In this document: piece after piece, positions 23,296 to 34,932 of the stretch
Numbering within the stretch: position 1 is the first letter of the stretch
Layout: each line of letters begins with the position of its first letter
Notes under the pieces: model-generated
What the model was told of the DNA's origin: nothing
Database searches by the model: none
Seen by the model: only the letters and a program-made list of their open reading frames with translations
Assembly: GCA_032622095.1 (NCBI GenBank)
Contig: CP136068.1
Span: 54,584,025-54,648,024, forward strand
DNA: 64,000 nucleotides
Direction: 5' to 3'
DNA from: Siphonodentalium dalli
Lineage: Eukaryota > Mollusca > Scaphopoda > Gadilida > Siphonodentaliidae
Program-made: the position numbers and the translations under genes

Positions 23296-24619
23296 CTAGA
23301 AGGTGACCCGACTTCGTCCGGGCTATTCAAAAACCAAGTCGATTGCTCCACCCGTTTCCGAGATCTGGTCTGCGCATGCGCGAAGCTGGCGTCGCACGGG
23401 CTCGGCGACCCGATAAAATTCGTATCCGGGGCAAGATACATTCACATACCAAATTTCAAGTCGATAGCTCCACCCGTTTCCGAGATCTCGTCTGCGCATG
23501 CGCGAAGCTGGCGTCGCACGGGCTCGGCGATCCGATAAAATTCGTATCCGGGGCAAGATACATTCACATACCAAATTTCAAGTCGATAGCTCCACCCGTT
23601 TTCGAGATATATAGCCCAATGTCATTTGCGGATACCTCGTTCGGTGATGAGTTAACGCGACATCGGCCGGTTAAGAGTTAACGCGAACACGTCACGATAT
23701 GTTGATGGCGTAATATATTTACGCAATGATTTTCGATGAGCGAAGCATGGTCCTGCGTTCTTCCCGATAATTAAGGTAGAAACTTTAAACGTACACAGGC
23801 GTGTGATACATCATTGGAAAGATGAAGCGCCACAGATTCTAACCGTGCAAATTATATGACTGGCAATTTATTATTCGCGCTATATCGAATCGATTTGTGA
23901 GCACCGAACTGAAATATATTAGCGCAAAACGGCGTAAAAACAGATTTGACCTCGGCACGTGAAAAGTTGACCTCGGATCTGAAAATCAATAGGCCTATGT
24001 TAACCCCCGGCCGAAAATACCCCCACGTACCAAGTTTCATCGAAATGAAGGTCAAGGTCAAGTGGGGTCACGATTTGACCAGTCCAAAAACACTGCCCGG
24101 ACAAAAGTACCCGACAAACGTGCCCGTCGAAATCCATCCGGTTTTACCCGATTTGACCTTGAATTGATAATTTTGAAGGTCAAGGTCTGGTCGGGGTCAC
24201 GATTGTACCCGTCCAAAACAATCAGTGGACAAAAGTAACCCCACGTATCAAATTTCGTCGAAATCCCATCAAAATTGGCGATTTGACCTTGAAGTTACCC
24301 GATTTCAAGGTCAAGGTCACGTCGCACGGGCAAATGAATATGCTTATGAGACTCGCCATAAGAAAGTACCCCCACATACCAAGTTTCGTCGAAATCCCGT
24401 GATATTCGGGCGTTTGACCTTGAAATGACCCGATTTCAAGGCCAAGGTCACGTCGCACGGACAAATTAATATGCCTATGTTGGTCCCCGGCCGAAAATAC
24501 CCCCACATACCAAGTTTCATCGAAATCGGCTGGGCCATTTTCGAGTCCATCGATTACACACACACACAGACAGATACACACACACACACACACACAGATC
24601 TTTCAAAATATATAATAGA
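23296..24619 (-). mobile_element. Helitron-like element A1 (chimeric)
   Basis: Read on the minus strand it begins TCTATTATATATTTTGA and ends with hairpin GCCCGGAC-GAA-GTCGGGT, then CACCTTCTAG, followed by T. These are the 5'-TC, 3'-CTRR plus hairpin and A/T insertion rules of Helitrons. The 5' half holds A-type monomers rich in TCAAGGTCA. The 3' part holds two B-type 122 bp monomers and a roughly 390 bp unique insert (about 23600-23990), also present at 60125-60540. Non-coding, so it needs Rep/helicase supplied in trans. Confidence 0.8.
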
Positions 24620-25826
24620 CTAGAAGGTGACCCGACTTCGTCCGGGCTTTGACATTGAATTGACCATTTTGAAGGTCAAGGTCAGGTGGGGTCACGATTT
24701 GACCCGTCCAAAACACTCCCTGGAAACAATTACCACTATGGTTCACTAAGTATCAAATTTTGTCAAAATCCGTCTGGCAATTTTCCAACACCAACACCCC
24801 AAAAATGGTGGAAATTGGGCAAGCGGATACCGGGAAATCGGCACAGCGGATACCGAGATACCCTATGTATCAAATTTCGTCCGTAAAAATCCGCCAGTTT
24901 TACCCGATTTGATTTCCACTAAGTATGTAAACGCGCCTCATATACACACGCTCATTAATTATCAAGCTTCAACGTAAAGATAAATTAGCATTGTGTGGTA
25001 AATTTTAACTAATTATTTTCTCGCAGTCAAAGTTGAACAATTTCGATGTTGTTGACATTGACGGCTTGGGGCCACCGGTAGATTCCATTTCGCAACAACG
25101 AAGTATCATTTCAGCTAAATGGATTCTTGGATGAGATTCCAGACCCGCGGGGTAAATGTAAACAGCTTGAGCCTATGCGTGGTGTAAACGGGCAAATCAA
25201 TAGGCCTATGTTAACCCCCGGCCGAAAATACCCCCACGTACCAAGTTTCATCGAAATCGGGTCCATTTTGAAGGTCAAGTGGGGTCACGATTTGACCAGT
25301 CCAAAAACACTGCCCGGACAAAAGTACCCGACAAACGTGCCCGTCGAAATCCATCCGGTTTTACCCGATTTGACCTTGAATTGATCATTTTGAAGGTCAA
25401 GGTCTGGTCGGGGTCACGATTGGACCCGTCCAAAACAATCAGTGGACAAAAGTAACCCCACGTATCAAATTTCGTCGAAATCCCATCAAAATTGGCGATT
25501 TGACCTTGAAGTTACCCGATTTCAAGGTCAAGGTCACGTCGCATGGGCAAATGAATATGCTTAAGAGACTCGCCATAAGAAAGTACCCCCACATACCAAG
25601 TTTCATCGAAATCCCGTGATATTCGGGCGTTTGACCTTGAAATTACCCGATTTCAAGGTCAAGGTCACGTCGCACGGACAAATTAATATGCCTATGTTCG
25701 TCCCCGGCCGAAAATATCCCCACATACCAAGTTTCATCGAAATCGGCTGGGCCATTTTCGAGTCCATCGATTACACACACACACACAGACATATACACAC
25801 ACAGATCTTTCAAAATATATAATAGA
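24620..25826 (-). mobile_element. Helitron-like element A2
   Basis: A-type ends as in A1. Monomers carry CAAATTTCGTCGAAATCC, TGACCTTGAA and TTCAAGGTCAAGGTCAC. A stretch of about 290 bp at 24905-25190 is unrelated to the monomers and may be captured sequence. Abuts A1 and B1 with no base between CTAG and TCT. Confidence 0.8.
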
Positions 25827-26365
25827 CTAGCCGATGAGCCCGACGTTGTCCGGGCTATTCAAACCCAGCCCGACGTTGTCCGGGCTATTCAAAAAACAAA
25901 TTTCAAGTCGATAGCTCCACCCGTTTCCGAGATCTGGTCTGCGCATGCGCGAAGCTTGCGTCGCACGGGCTCGGTGACCCGATAAAATTCGTATCCGGGG
26001 CAAGATACATTCACATAGCAAATTTCAAGTCGATAGCTCCGCCCGTTTCCGAGATCTCGTCTGCGCATGCGCGAACTGGCATCGCACGGGCTCGCCGACC
26101 CGATAAAATTCGTATCCGGGGCAAGATACATTCACATACCCAATTTCACGTCGATAGCTCCACCCTTTTCCGAGATATGGTCTGCGCATGCGCGAAGTTG
26201 GCGTCGCACGGACTCGGCAATACGACAACGTCGACCGCCTGGTCAAACTACACACACGTACCAAGTTTCGTCCCGATCGGTCGAGAATCGTAGATTTGTA
26301 TAAATGACAGACAGACAAACAAACAGACAAACAGACAGACATTGGTCTTCAAAATATATATGAGA
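25827..26365 (-). mobile_element. Helitron-like element B1
   Basis: 539 bp. Minus-strand 5' end TCTCATATATATTTTGAAGA, then a (TGTC)n tract, three 122 bp monomers and a 3' hairpin AGCCCGGAC-AAC-GTCGGGCT followed by CATCGGCTAG. The hairpin segment is duplicated. Its tail contributed to the crossover that made the downstream duplication. Confidence 0.85.
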
Positions 26366-27237
26366 CTAGCCGATGAGCCCGACGTTGTCCGGGCTATTCA
26401 AAAACAAAATTTCAAGTCGATAGCTCTACCCGTTTCCGAGATCTGGTCTGCGCATGCGCGAAGTTAGCGTCGCACGGGCTCGGCGACCCGATAAAATTCG
26501 TATCCGGGGCAAGATACATTCACATAGCAAATTTCAAGTCGATAGCTCCGCCCGTTTCCGAGATCTCGTCTGCGCATGCGCGAAGCTGGCGTCGCACGGG
26601 CTCGGCGACCCGATAAAATTCGTATCCGGGGCAAGATACATTCACATACCAAATTTCAAGTCGATAGCTCCACCGTTTCCGAGATCTGGTCTGCGCATGC
26701 GCGAAGTTGGCGTCGCACGGGCTCGGCGACCCGATAAAATTCGTATCCGGGGCAAGATACATTCACATACCAAGTTTCAAGTCGATAGCTCCACCCGTTT
26801 CCGAGATCTCGTCTGCGCATGCGCGAAGCTGGCGTCGCACGGGCTCGGCGACCCGATAAAATTCGTATCCGGGGCAAGATACATTCACATACCAAATTTC
26901 AAGTCGATAGCTCCACCGTTTCCGAGATCTGGTCTGCGCATGCGCGAAGTTGGCGTCGCACGGGCTCGGCGACCCGATAAAATTCATATCCGGGGCAAGA
27001 TACATTCACATAGCAAATTTCAAGTCGATAGCTCCACCTGTTTACGAGATCTCGTCTGCGCATGCGCTGAACGGGCGCCGCACGGGCTTGCCAATACGAC
27101 AACGACGACCGCCTGGTCAAACTACACACACGTACCAAGTTTCGTCCCGATCGGTCGAGAATCGTAGATTTGTATAAATGACAGACAGACAAACAGGCAA
27201 ACAGACAAACAGACAGGTCTTCAAAATATATATGAGA
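26366..27237 (-). mobile_element. Helitron-like element B2
   Basis: 872 bp with six monomers, each with one GCGCATGCGC except where mutated. First element of the duplicated 3.43 kb block. The 237-residue open frame across it simply reads the monomers (122 bp is not a multiple of three, so frames rotate). Confidence 0.85.
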
Positions 27238-27622
27238 CTAGCCGATGAGCCCGACGTTGTCCGGGCTATTCAAAAACCAAATTTCAAGTCGATAGCTCTA
27301 CCCAGCCCGACGGTGTCCGGGCTATTCAAAAACCAAATTTCAAGTCGATAGCTCTACCCGTTTCCGAGATCTGGTCTGCGCATGCGCGAAGCTGGCGTCG
27401 CATGGGCTCGGCGACCCGATAAAATTCGTATCCGGGGCAAGATACATTCATATAGCAAATTTCAAGTCGATAGCTCCACCCGTTTCCGAGATCTCGTCTG
27501 CGCATGCGCGAAGTGGGCACCGCACGGGCTCGCCAATACGACAACGTCCAACGCCTGTGTCAAACTACACACACGTGCCAAGTTTCGTCCCGATCGGTCG
27601 AGAATCGTAGATTTGTATAAAT

Positions 27623-27660
<38 letters not shown>

Positions 27661-27682
27661 GGTCTTCAAAATATATATGAGA
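27238..27682 (-). mobile_element. Helitron-like element B3
   Basis: 445 bp with two monomers and two hairpin segments, one variant (GACGGTGTCCGGGC). The (GACA)n tract is one unit longer than in its copy at 30665. Confidence 0.83.
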
Positions 27683-28223
27683 CTAGCCGATGAGCCCGAC
27701 GTTGTCCGGGCTATTCAAACCCAGCCCGACGTTGTCCGGGCTATTCAAAAAACTAATTTCAAGTCGATAGCTCCACCCGTTTCCGAGATCTGGTCTGCGC
27801 ATGCGCGAAGCTTGCGTCGCACGGGCTCGGCGACCCGATACAAAATTCGTATCCGGGGCAAGATACATTCACATAGCAAATTTCAAGTCGATAGCTCCGC
27901 CCGTTTCCGAGATCTCGTCTGCGCATGCGCGAACTGGCATCGCACGGGCTCGCCGACCCGATAAAATTCGTATCCGGGGCAAGATACATTCACATACCAA
28001 ATTTCACGTCGATAGCTCCACCCTTTTCCGAGATCTGGTCTGCGCATGCGCGAAGTTGGCGTAGCACGGGCTCGGCAATACGACAACGTCGACCGCCTGG
28101 TCAAACTACACACACGTACCAAGTTTCGTCCCGATCGGTCGAGAATCGTAGATTTGTATAAATGACAGACAGACAAACAAACAGACAAACAGACAGACAT
28201 TGGTCTTCAAAATATATATGAGA
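27683..28223 (-). mobile_element. Helitron-like element B4
   Basis: 541 bp with three monomers and a doubled hairpin segment. Closely resembles B1 in monomer order and in the CATTGG string before the TC end, so B1 and B4 are sister copies. Confidence 0.83.
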
Positions 28224-28850
28224 CTAGCCGATGAGCCCGACGTTGTCCGGGCTATTCAAAAACCAAATTTCAAGTCGATAGCTGTACCCGTTTCCGAGAT
28301 CTGGTCTGCGCATGCGCGAAGTTAGCGTCGCACGGGCTCGGCGACCCGATAAAATTCGTTTCCGGGGCAAGATACATTCACATACCAAATTTCAAGTCGA
28401 TAGCTCCACCCGTTTCCGAGATCTCGTCTGCGCATGCGCGAAGCTGGCGTCGCACGGGCTCGGCGACCCGATAAAATTCGTATCCGGGGCAAGATACATT
28501 CACATACCAAATTTCAAGTCGATAGCTCCACCGTTTCCGAGATCTGGTCTGCGCATGCGCGAAGTTGGCGTCGCACGGGCTCGGCGACCCGATAAAATTC
28601 GTATCCGGGGCAAGATACATTCACATACGAAATTTCAATTCGATAGCTCCACCCGTTTCCGAGATCTCGTCTGCGCATGCGCGAAGCGGGCGCCGCACGG
28701 GCTCGCCAATACCACAACGTCGACCGCCTGATCAAACTACACAAACGTACCAAGTTTCGTCCCGATCGGTCGAGAATCGTAGATTTGTATAAATGACAGA
28801 CAGACAGACAAACATACAGACAAACAGAGGTCTTCAAGATATATATGAGA
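28224..28850 (-). mobile_element. Helitron-like element B5
   Basis: 627 bp with four GCGCATGCGC-bearing monomers and one hairpin segment. Ends TCTCATATATATCTTGAAGA on the minus strand. Confidence 0.83.
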
Positions 28851-29792
28851 CTAGCCGATGAGCCCGACGTTGTCCGGGCTATGCAAAAACCAAAGTTCAA
28901 AAACCAAATTTCAAGTCGATAGCTCCACCCGTTTCCGAGATCTGGTCTGCGCATGCGATAGCTCTACCCGTTTCCGAGATCTGGTCTGCGCATGCGAGAA
29001 GCTGGCGTCGCACGGGCTCGGCGACCCGATCAAATTCTTATCTCGATGAGCCCGACGTTGTCCGGGCTATTCAAAAACCAAATTTCAAGTCGATAGCTCC
29101 ACCCGTTTCCGAGATCTGGTCTGCGCATGCGCGAAGCCTGCGTCGCACGGACTCGGGGACCCGATAAAATTCGTATCCGGGGTAAGATACATTCACATAG
29201 CAAATTTCAAGTCGATAGCTCCACCCGTTTCCGAGATCTGGTCTGCGCATGCGCGAAGCTGGCGTCGCACGGACTCGGCGACCCGATAAAATTCGTATCC
29301 GGGGTAAGATACATTCACATAGCAAATTTCAAGTCGATACCTCCACCCGTTTCCGAGATCTCGTCTGCGCATGCGCGAAGCGGGCGCCGCACGGGCTCGG
29401 TGACCCGATAAAATTCGCATCCGGGGCAAGATACATTCACGTAGCAAATTTCAAGTCGATAGCTCCACCCGTTTCCGAGATCTCGTCTGCGCATGCGCAA
29501 AGCGGGCGCCGCACGGGCTCGGCGACTCGATAAAATTTGCATCCGGGGCAAGATACATTCACGTAGCAAATTTCAAGTCGATAGCTCCACCCGTTTCCGA
29601 GATCTCGTCTGCGCATGCGCGAAGCGGGCGCCGCACGGGCTCGCCAATACGACAACGACGACCGCCTGGTCAAACTACACTCACGTACCAAGTTTCGTCC
29701 CGATCGGTCGAGAATCGTAGATTTGTATAAATGACAGACAGACAAACAAACAGACAAACAGACAGACATTGGTCTTCAAAATATATATGAGA
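28851..29792 (-). mobile_element. Helitron-like element B6
   Basis: 942 bp with seven monomers, two of them truncated at GCGCATGCGA. A second internal hairpin terminus at about 29045, without CTAG, suggests two fused elements. Its tail is the B1 type (GACATTGG), unlike the tail of its duplicate at 32274, which marks it as a recombinant. Confidence 0.83.
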
Positions 29793-30664
29793 CTAGCCGA
29801 TGAGCCCGACGTTGTCCGGGCTATTCAAAAACAAAATTTCAAGTCGATAGCTCTACCCGTTTCCGAGATCTGGTCTGCGCATGCGCGAAGTTAGCGTCGC
29901 ACGGGCTCGGCGACCCGATAAAATTCGTATCCGGGGCAAGATACATTCACATAGCAAATTTCAAGTCGATAGCTCCGCCCGTTTCCGAGATCTCGTCTGC
30001 GCATGCGCGAAGCTGGCGTCGCACGGGCTCGGCGACCCGATAAAATTCGTATCCGGGGCAAGATACATTCACATACCAAATTTCAAGTCGATAGCTCCAC
30101 CGTTTCCGAGATCTGGTCTGCGCATGCGCGAAGTTGGCGTCGCACGGGCTCGGCGACCCGATAAAATTCGTATCCGGGGCAAGATACATTCACATACCAA
30201 GTTTCAAGTCGATAGCTCCACCCGTTTCCGAGATCTCGTCTGCGCATGCGCGAAGCTGGCGTCGCACGGGCTCGGCGACCCGATAAAATTCGTATCCGGG
30301 GCAAGATACATTCACATACCAAATTTCAAGTCGATAGCTCCACCGTTTCCGAGATCTGGTCTGCGCATGCGCGAAGTTGGCGTCGCACGGGCTCGGCGAC
30401 CCGATAAAATTCATATCCGGGGCAAGATACATTCACATAGCAAATTTCAAGTCGATAGCTCCACCTGTTTACGAGATCTCGTCTGCGCATGCGCTGAACG
30501 GGCGCCGCACGGGCTTGCCAATACGACAACGACGACCGCCTGGTCAAACTACACACACGTACCAAGTTTCGTCCCGATCGGTCGAGAATCGTAGATTTGT
30601 ATAAATGACAGACAGACAAACAGGCAAACAGACAAACAGACAGGTCTTCAAAATATATATGAGA
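29793..30664 (-). mobile_element. Helitron-like element B2, second copy
   Basis: 872 bp; no difference from 26366-27237 detected by eye. Confidence 0.83.
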
Positions 30665-31049
30665 CTAGCCGATGAGCCCGACGTTGTCCGGGCTATTCAA
30701 AAACCAAATTTCAAGTCGATAGCTCTACCCAGCCCGACGGTGTCCGGGCTATTCAAAAACCAAATTTCAAGTCGATAGCTCTACCCGTTTCCGAGATCTG
30801 GTCTGCGCATGCGCGAAGCTGGCGTCGCATGGGCTCGGCGACCCGATAAAATTCGTATCCGGGGCAAGATACATTCATATAGCAAATTTCAAGTCGATAG
30901 CTCCACCCGTTTCCGAGATCTCGTCTGCGCATGCGCGAAGTGGGCACCGCACGGGCTCGCCAATACGACAACGTCCAACGCCTGTGTCAAACTACACACA
31001 CGTGCCAAGTTTCGTCCCGATCGGTCGAGAATCGTAGATTTGTATAAAT

Positions 31050-31083
<34 letters not shown>

Positions 31084-31105
31084 GGTCTTCAAAATATATA
31101 TGAGA
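30665..31105 (-). mobile_element. Helitron-like element B3, second copy
   Basis: 441 bp, four bases shorter than 27238-27682 because of one GACA unit. Confidence 0.83.
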
Positions 31106-31646
31106 CTAGCCGATGAGCCCGACGTTGTCCGGGCTATTCAAACCCAGCCCGACGTTGTCCGGGCTATTCAAAAAACTAATTTCAAGTCGATAGCTCCACC
31201 CGTTTTCGAGATCTGGTCTGCGCATGCGCGAAGCTTGCGTCGCACGGGCTCGGCGACCCGATACAAAATTCGTATCCGGGGCAAGATACATTCACATAGC
31301 AAATTTCAAGTCGATAGCTCCGCCCGTTTCCGAGATCTCGTCTGCGCATGCGCGAACTGGCATCGCACGGGCTCGCCGACCCGATAAAATTCGTATCCGG
31401 GGCAAGATACATTCACATACCAAATTTCACGTCGATAGCTCCACCCTTTTCCGAGATCTGGTCTGCGCATGCGCGAAGTTGGCGTAGCACGGGCTCGGCA
31501 ATACGACAACGTCGACCGCCTGGTCAAACTACACACACGTACCAAGTTTCGTCCCGATCGGTCGAGAATCGTAGATTTGTATAAATGACAGACAGACAAA
31601 CAAACAGACAAACAGACAGACATTGGTCTTCAAAATATATATGAGA
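31106..31646 (-). mobile_element. Helitron-like element B4, second copy
   Basis: 541 bp; one C-to-T change at about 31206 relative to 27683-28223. Confidence 0.83.
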
Positions 31647-32273
31647 CTAGCCGATGAGCCCGACGTTGTCCGGGCTATTCAAAAACCAAATTTCAAGTCG
31701 ATAGCTGTACCCGTTTCCGAGATCTGGTCTGCGCATGCGCGAAGTTAGCGTCGCACGGGCTCGGCGACCCGATAAAATTCGTTTCCGGGGCAAGATACAT
31801 TCACATACCAAATTTCAAGTCGATAGCTCCACCCGTTTCCGAGATCTCGTCTGCGCATGCGCGAAGCTGGCGTCGCACGGGCTCGGCGACCCGATAAAAT
31901 TCGTATCCGGGGCAAGATACATTCACATACCAAATTTCAAGTCGATAGCTCCACCGTTTCCGAGATCTGGTCTGCGCATGCGCGAAGTTGGCGTCGCACG
32001 GGCTCGGCGACCCGATAAAATTCGTATCCGGGGCAAGATACATTCACATACGAAATTTCAATTCGATAGCTCCACCCGTTTCCGAGATCTCGTCTGCGCA
32101 TGCGCGAAGCGGGCGCCGCACGGGCTCGCCAATACCACAACGTCGACCGCCTGATCAAACTACACAAACGTACCAAGTTTCGTCCCGATCGGTCGAGAAT
32201 CGTAGATTTGTATAAATGACAGACAGACAGACAAACATACAGACAAACAGAGGTCTTCAAGATATATATGAGA
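31647..32273 (-). mobile_element. Helitron-like element B5, second copy
   Basis: 627 bp; no difference from 28224-28850 detected by eye. Confidence 0.83.
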
Positions 32274-33207
32274 CTAGCCGATGAGCCCGACGTTGTCCGG
32301 GCTATGCAAAAACCAAAGTTCAAAAACCAAATTTCAAGTCGATAGCTCCACCCGTTTCCAAGATCTGGTCTGCGCATGCGATAGCTCTACCCGTTTCCGA
32401 GATCTGGTCTGCGCATGCGAGAAGCTGGCGTCGCACGGGCTCGGCGACCCGATCAAATTCTTATCTCGATGAGCCCGACGTTGTCCGGGCTATTCAAAAA
32501 CCAAATTTCAAGTCGATAGCTCCACCCGTTTCCGAGATCTGGTCTGCGCATGCGCGAAGCCTGCGTCGCACGGACTCGGGGACCCGATAAAATTCGTATC
32601 CGGGGTAAGATACATTCACATAGCAAATTTCAAGTCGATAGCTCCACCCGTTTCCGAGATCTGGTCTGCGCATGCGCGAAGCTGGCGTCGCACGGACTCG
32701 GCGACCCGATAAAATTCGTATCCGGGGTAAGATACATTCACATAGCAAATTTCAAGTCGATACCTCCACCCGTTTCCGAGATCTCGTCTGCGCATGCGCG
32801 AAGCGGGCGCCGCACGGGCTCGGTGACCCGATAAAATTCGCATCCGGGGCAAGATACATTCACGTAGCAAATTTCAAGTCGATAGCTCCACCCGTTTCCG
32901 AGATCTCGTCTGCGCATGCGCAAAGCGGGCGCCGCACGGGCTCGGCGACTCGATAAAATTTGCATCCGGGGCAAGATACATTCACGTAGCAAATTTCAAG
33001 TCGATAGCTCCACCCGTTTCCGAGATCTCGTCTGCGCATGCGCGAAGCGGGCGCCGCACGGGCTCGCCAATACGACAACGACGACCGCCTGGTCAAACTA
33101 CACTCACGTACCAAGTTTCGTCCCGATCGGTCGAGAATCGTAGATTTGTATTAATGACAGACAGACAAACATACATACAGACAGAGGTCTTCAAAATATA
33201 TATGAGA
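32274..33207 (-). mobile_element. Helitron-like element B6, second copy
   Basis: 934 bp with one G-to-A change near 32359. Its tail (TTAATGACAG... CATACATACAG) differs from that of the first copy and is probably the original B6 tail. Confidence 0.83.
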
Positions 33208-34262
33208 CTAGCAGGTTAGCCCGCCACTGGCGGCATTCGTCCCATGGCTTTGTTTCAGAAACATGACATTTTTGTAATTATTTTGTTTTTATTTATTTTT
33301 GTTTTTTATTTTTGAATATGAAATTAATGTTTTTTAAATTTAATATATTTTGTTTCTGAATTATTTTTTAATTGATATTTTTTTTTTATTTTAAATTGTT
33401 TTAATTAAATTGTAAATTGTTTTAATTAATTTTTTTGTTTCTGGCGGAAAAATTTACCCGTATAAATCCCCCCCCCCCCCCTTCCTAGGAACGACAGACA
33501 ACGCATTCTTTATTTCGTGAAATCTCTCTACGATAACATTGCATTGAATTTAAAACAAACGCTTCCCGTCGGGAAATCTGTCTTCGGGTCGTTGTTGTTG
33601 GCATCACGGCTCCCCGAAAACTCTCACATTGCCGAAAACGTGTATTTAGTAATATCGTTGTTGTTGATATTTACGGCTTGGTGGCTATATTCTTATTTAG
33701 CAAGTTTGAGCTCAATCGGTTAGAGTCTATAAAGGACACACTCATATATATGACACTTCCCGTAGGTAGCAAGTTTGAGCTCAATCGGCATTCCCTGGAA
33801 TTTCCCGTAGATTGGCAGATTCCAGTAGCTTTATAACGGTATATCTGGGGAGAAATCTGATGCTATATTTGTGATTATCTGGGATGATTTATATATATAT
33901 ATGTATATATGTAAAAACAGAGCGCGCCATCCGTGCTCGCATGGAATAAATTTCGAGCGATAACGTTTGCGTTCCCGTATAACTCTGCAGATGCGAATGA
34001 CGTTGAATGGGAAACAGACGCTCTTTATAGAGATGCGTCAAAAACAAACGCTCATTAAATAATCACTTGATTAACCCCCGCCGTGCCTTTGCGGTGATTT
34101 GAGATTGGCGAACGGGTGCTCTGAGCTTCTCTAAACCGCGACCACGGTCGTGTCGGTGGGATTTGACACTTACATAGGAAGTTTGAGCTCAATCATTACA
34201 CGCGTTTTGGATTCTATGAAGTACACACACATATACGAAGTCTCAAAAATATATAGTATAGA
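33208..34262 (-). mobile_element. Helitron-like element C1
   Basis: Third family. Minus-strand 5' end TCTATACTATATATTTTTGA and 3' hairpin CCGCC-AGT-GGCGG followed by a spacer and CTAG. The body has GCAAGTTTGAGCTCAATCGG monomers and a T-rich block with a C run near the 3' end. A 68-residue frame at 33517 has no recognised domain. Confidence 0.78.
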
Positions 34263-34866
34263 CTAGCAGGTTAGGCCCGCCACTGGCGGCAATAGTCAGA
34301 AACATGACAATTTTTAATTTAATTTTTTGTTTTTCAATGAGTTAATTTTGTTGTTTTTCAATGAGTTAATTGTGCCTTTTTAATTTTTTAATTAATTGTG
34401 CCTTTTTAATTTTGTTTTTTTTCAATTTACCCGATTTTTTTGGTTTTTCAATGAACCCGTCCATGACACTTCCCGTATTTAGCAAGTTTGAGCTCAATCG
34501 GTTCGAGTTTATAAAGGACACACACATATATATGACCCTTCCCGTAGGTAGCAAGTTTGAGCTCAATCGGCATTCCCTGGAATTTCCCAGTCAATATTTA
34601 GCAAGTTTGAGCTCAATCGGTTCGAGTCTATAAAGGACACACTCATATATATGACACTTCCCGTAGGTAGCAAGTTTGAGCTCAATCGGCATTCCCTGGA
34701 ATTTCCCAGTCACCATCGCGGCGTAATTTTGGTACATAAATAGAGACCCAATTGTCCATCGGCTGTCATGTGTAGTAAAGATGTCATATAAGCCGACATT
34801 GCCGTGGGGATGCCCGTTCCTACACGCGTTTTCGATTCTATGAAGTACCCACATATATACACACAT

Positions 34867-34932
<66 letters not shown>

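Larger units (their letters stand above)
26366..33207. repeat. Tandem duplication of a 3.4 kb block of five elements
   Basis: 26366-29792 (3427 bp) is repeated at 29793-33207 (3415 bp). I see two substitutions (near 31206 and 32359), one GACA unit less in the second copy of B3, and a different microsatellite tail on the last element. The block boundary falls at the junction between elements. Confidence 0.92.

Noticed and set aside
26454-27167. 237-residue open frame (duplicated at 29881-30594) rich in Arg, Lys and Ser
   Set aside because: It translates the 122 bp Helitron monomers. The peptide pattern repeats with rotating frame, and similarly long frames exist on the opposite strand. No start context or domain.
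23360-33060. CRISPR-like array, because of regular 122 bp direct repeats
   Set aside because: Repeats are too long, spacers are absent (monomers abut), and the setting is eukaryotic with transposon termini.
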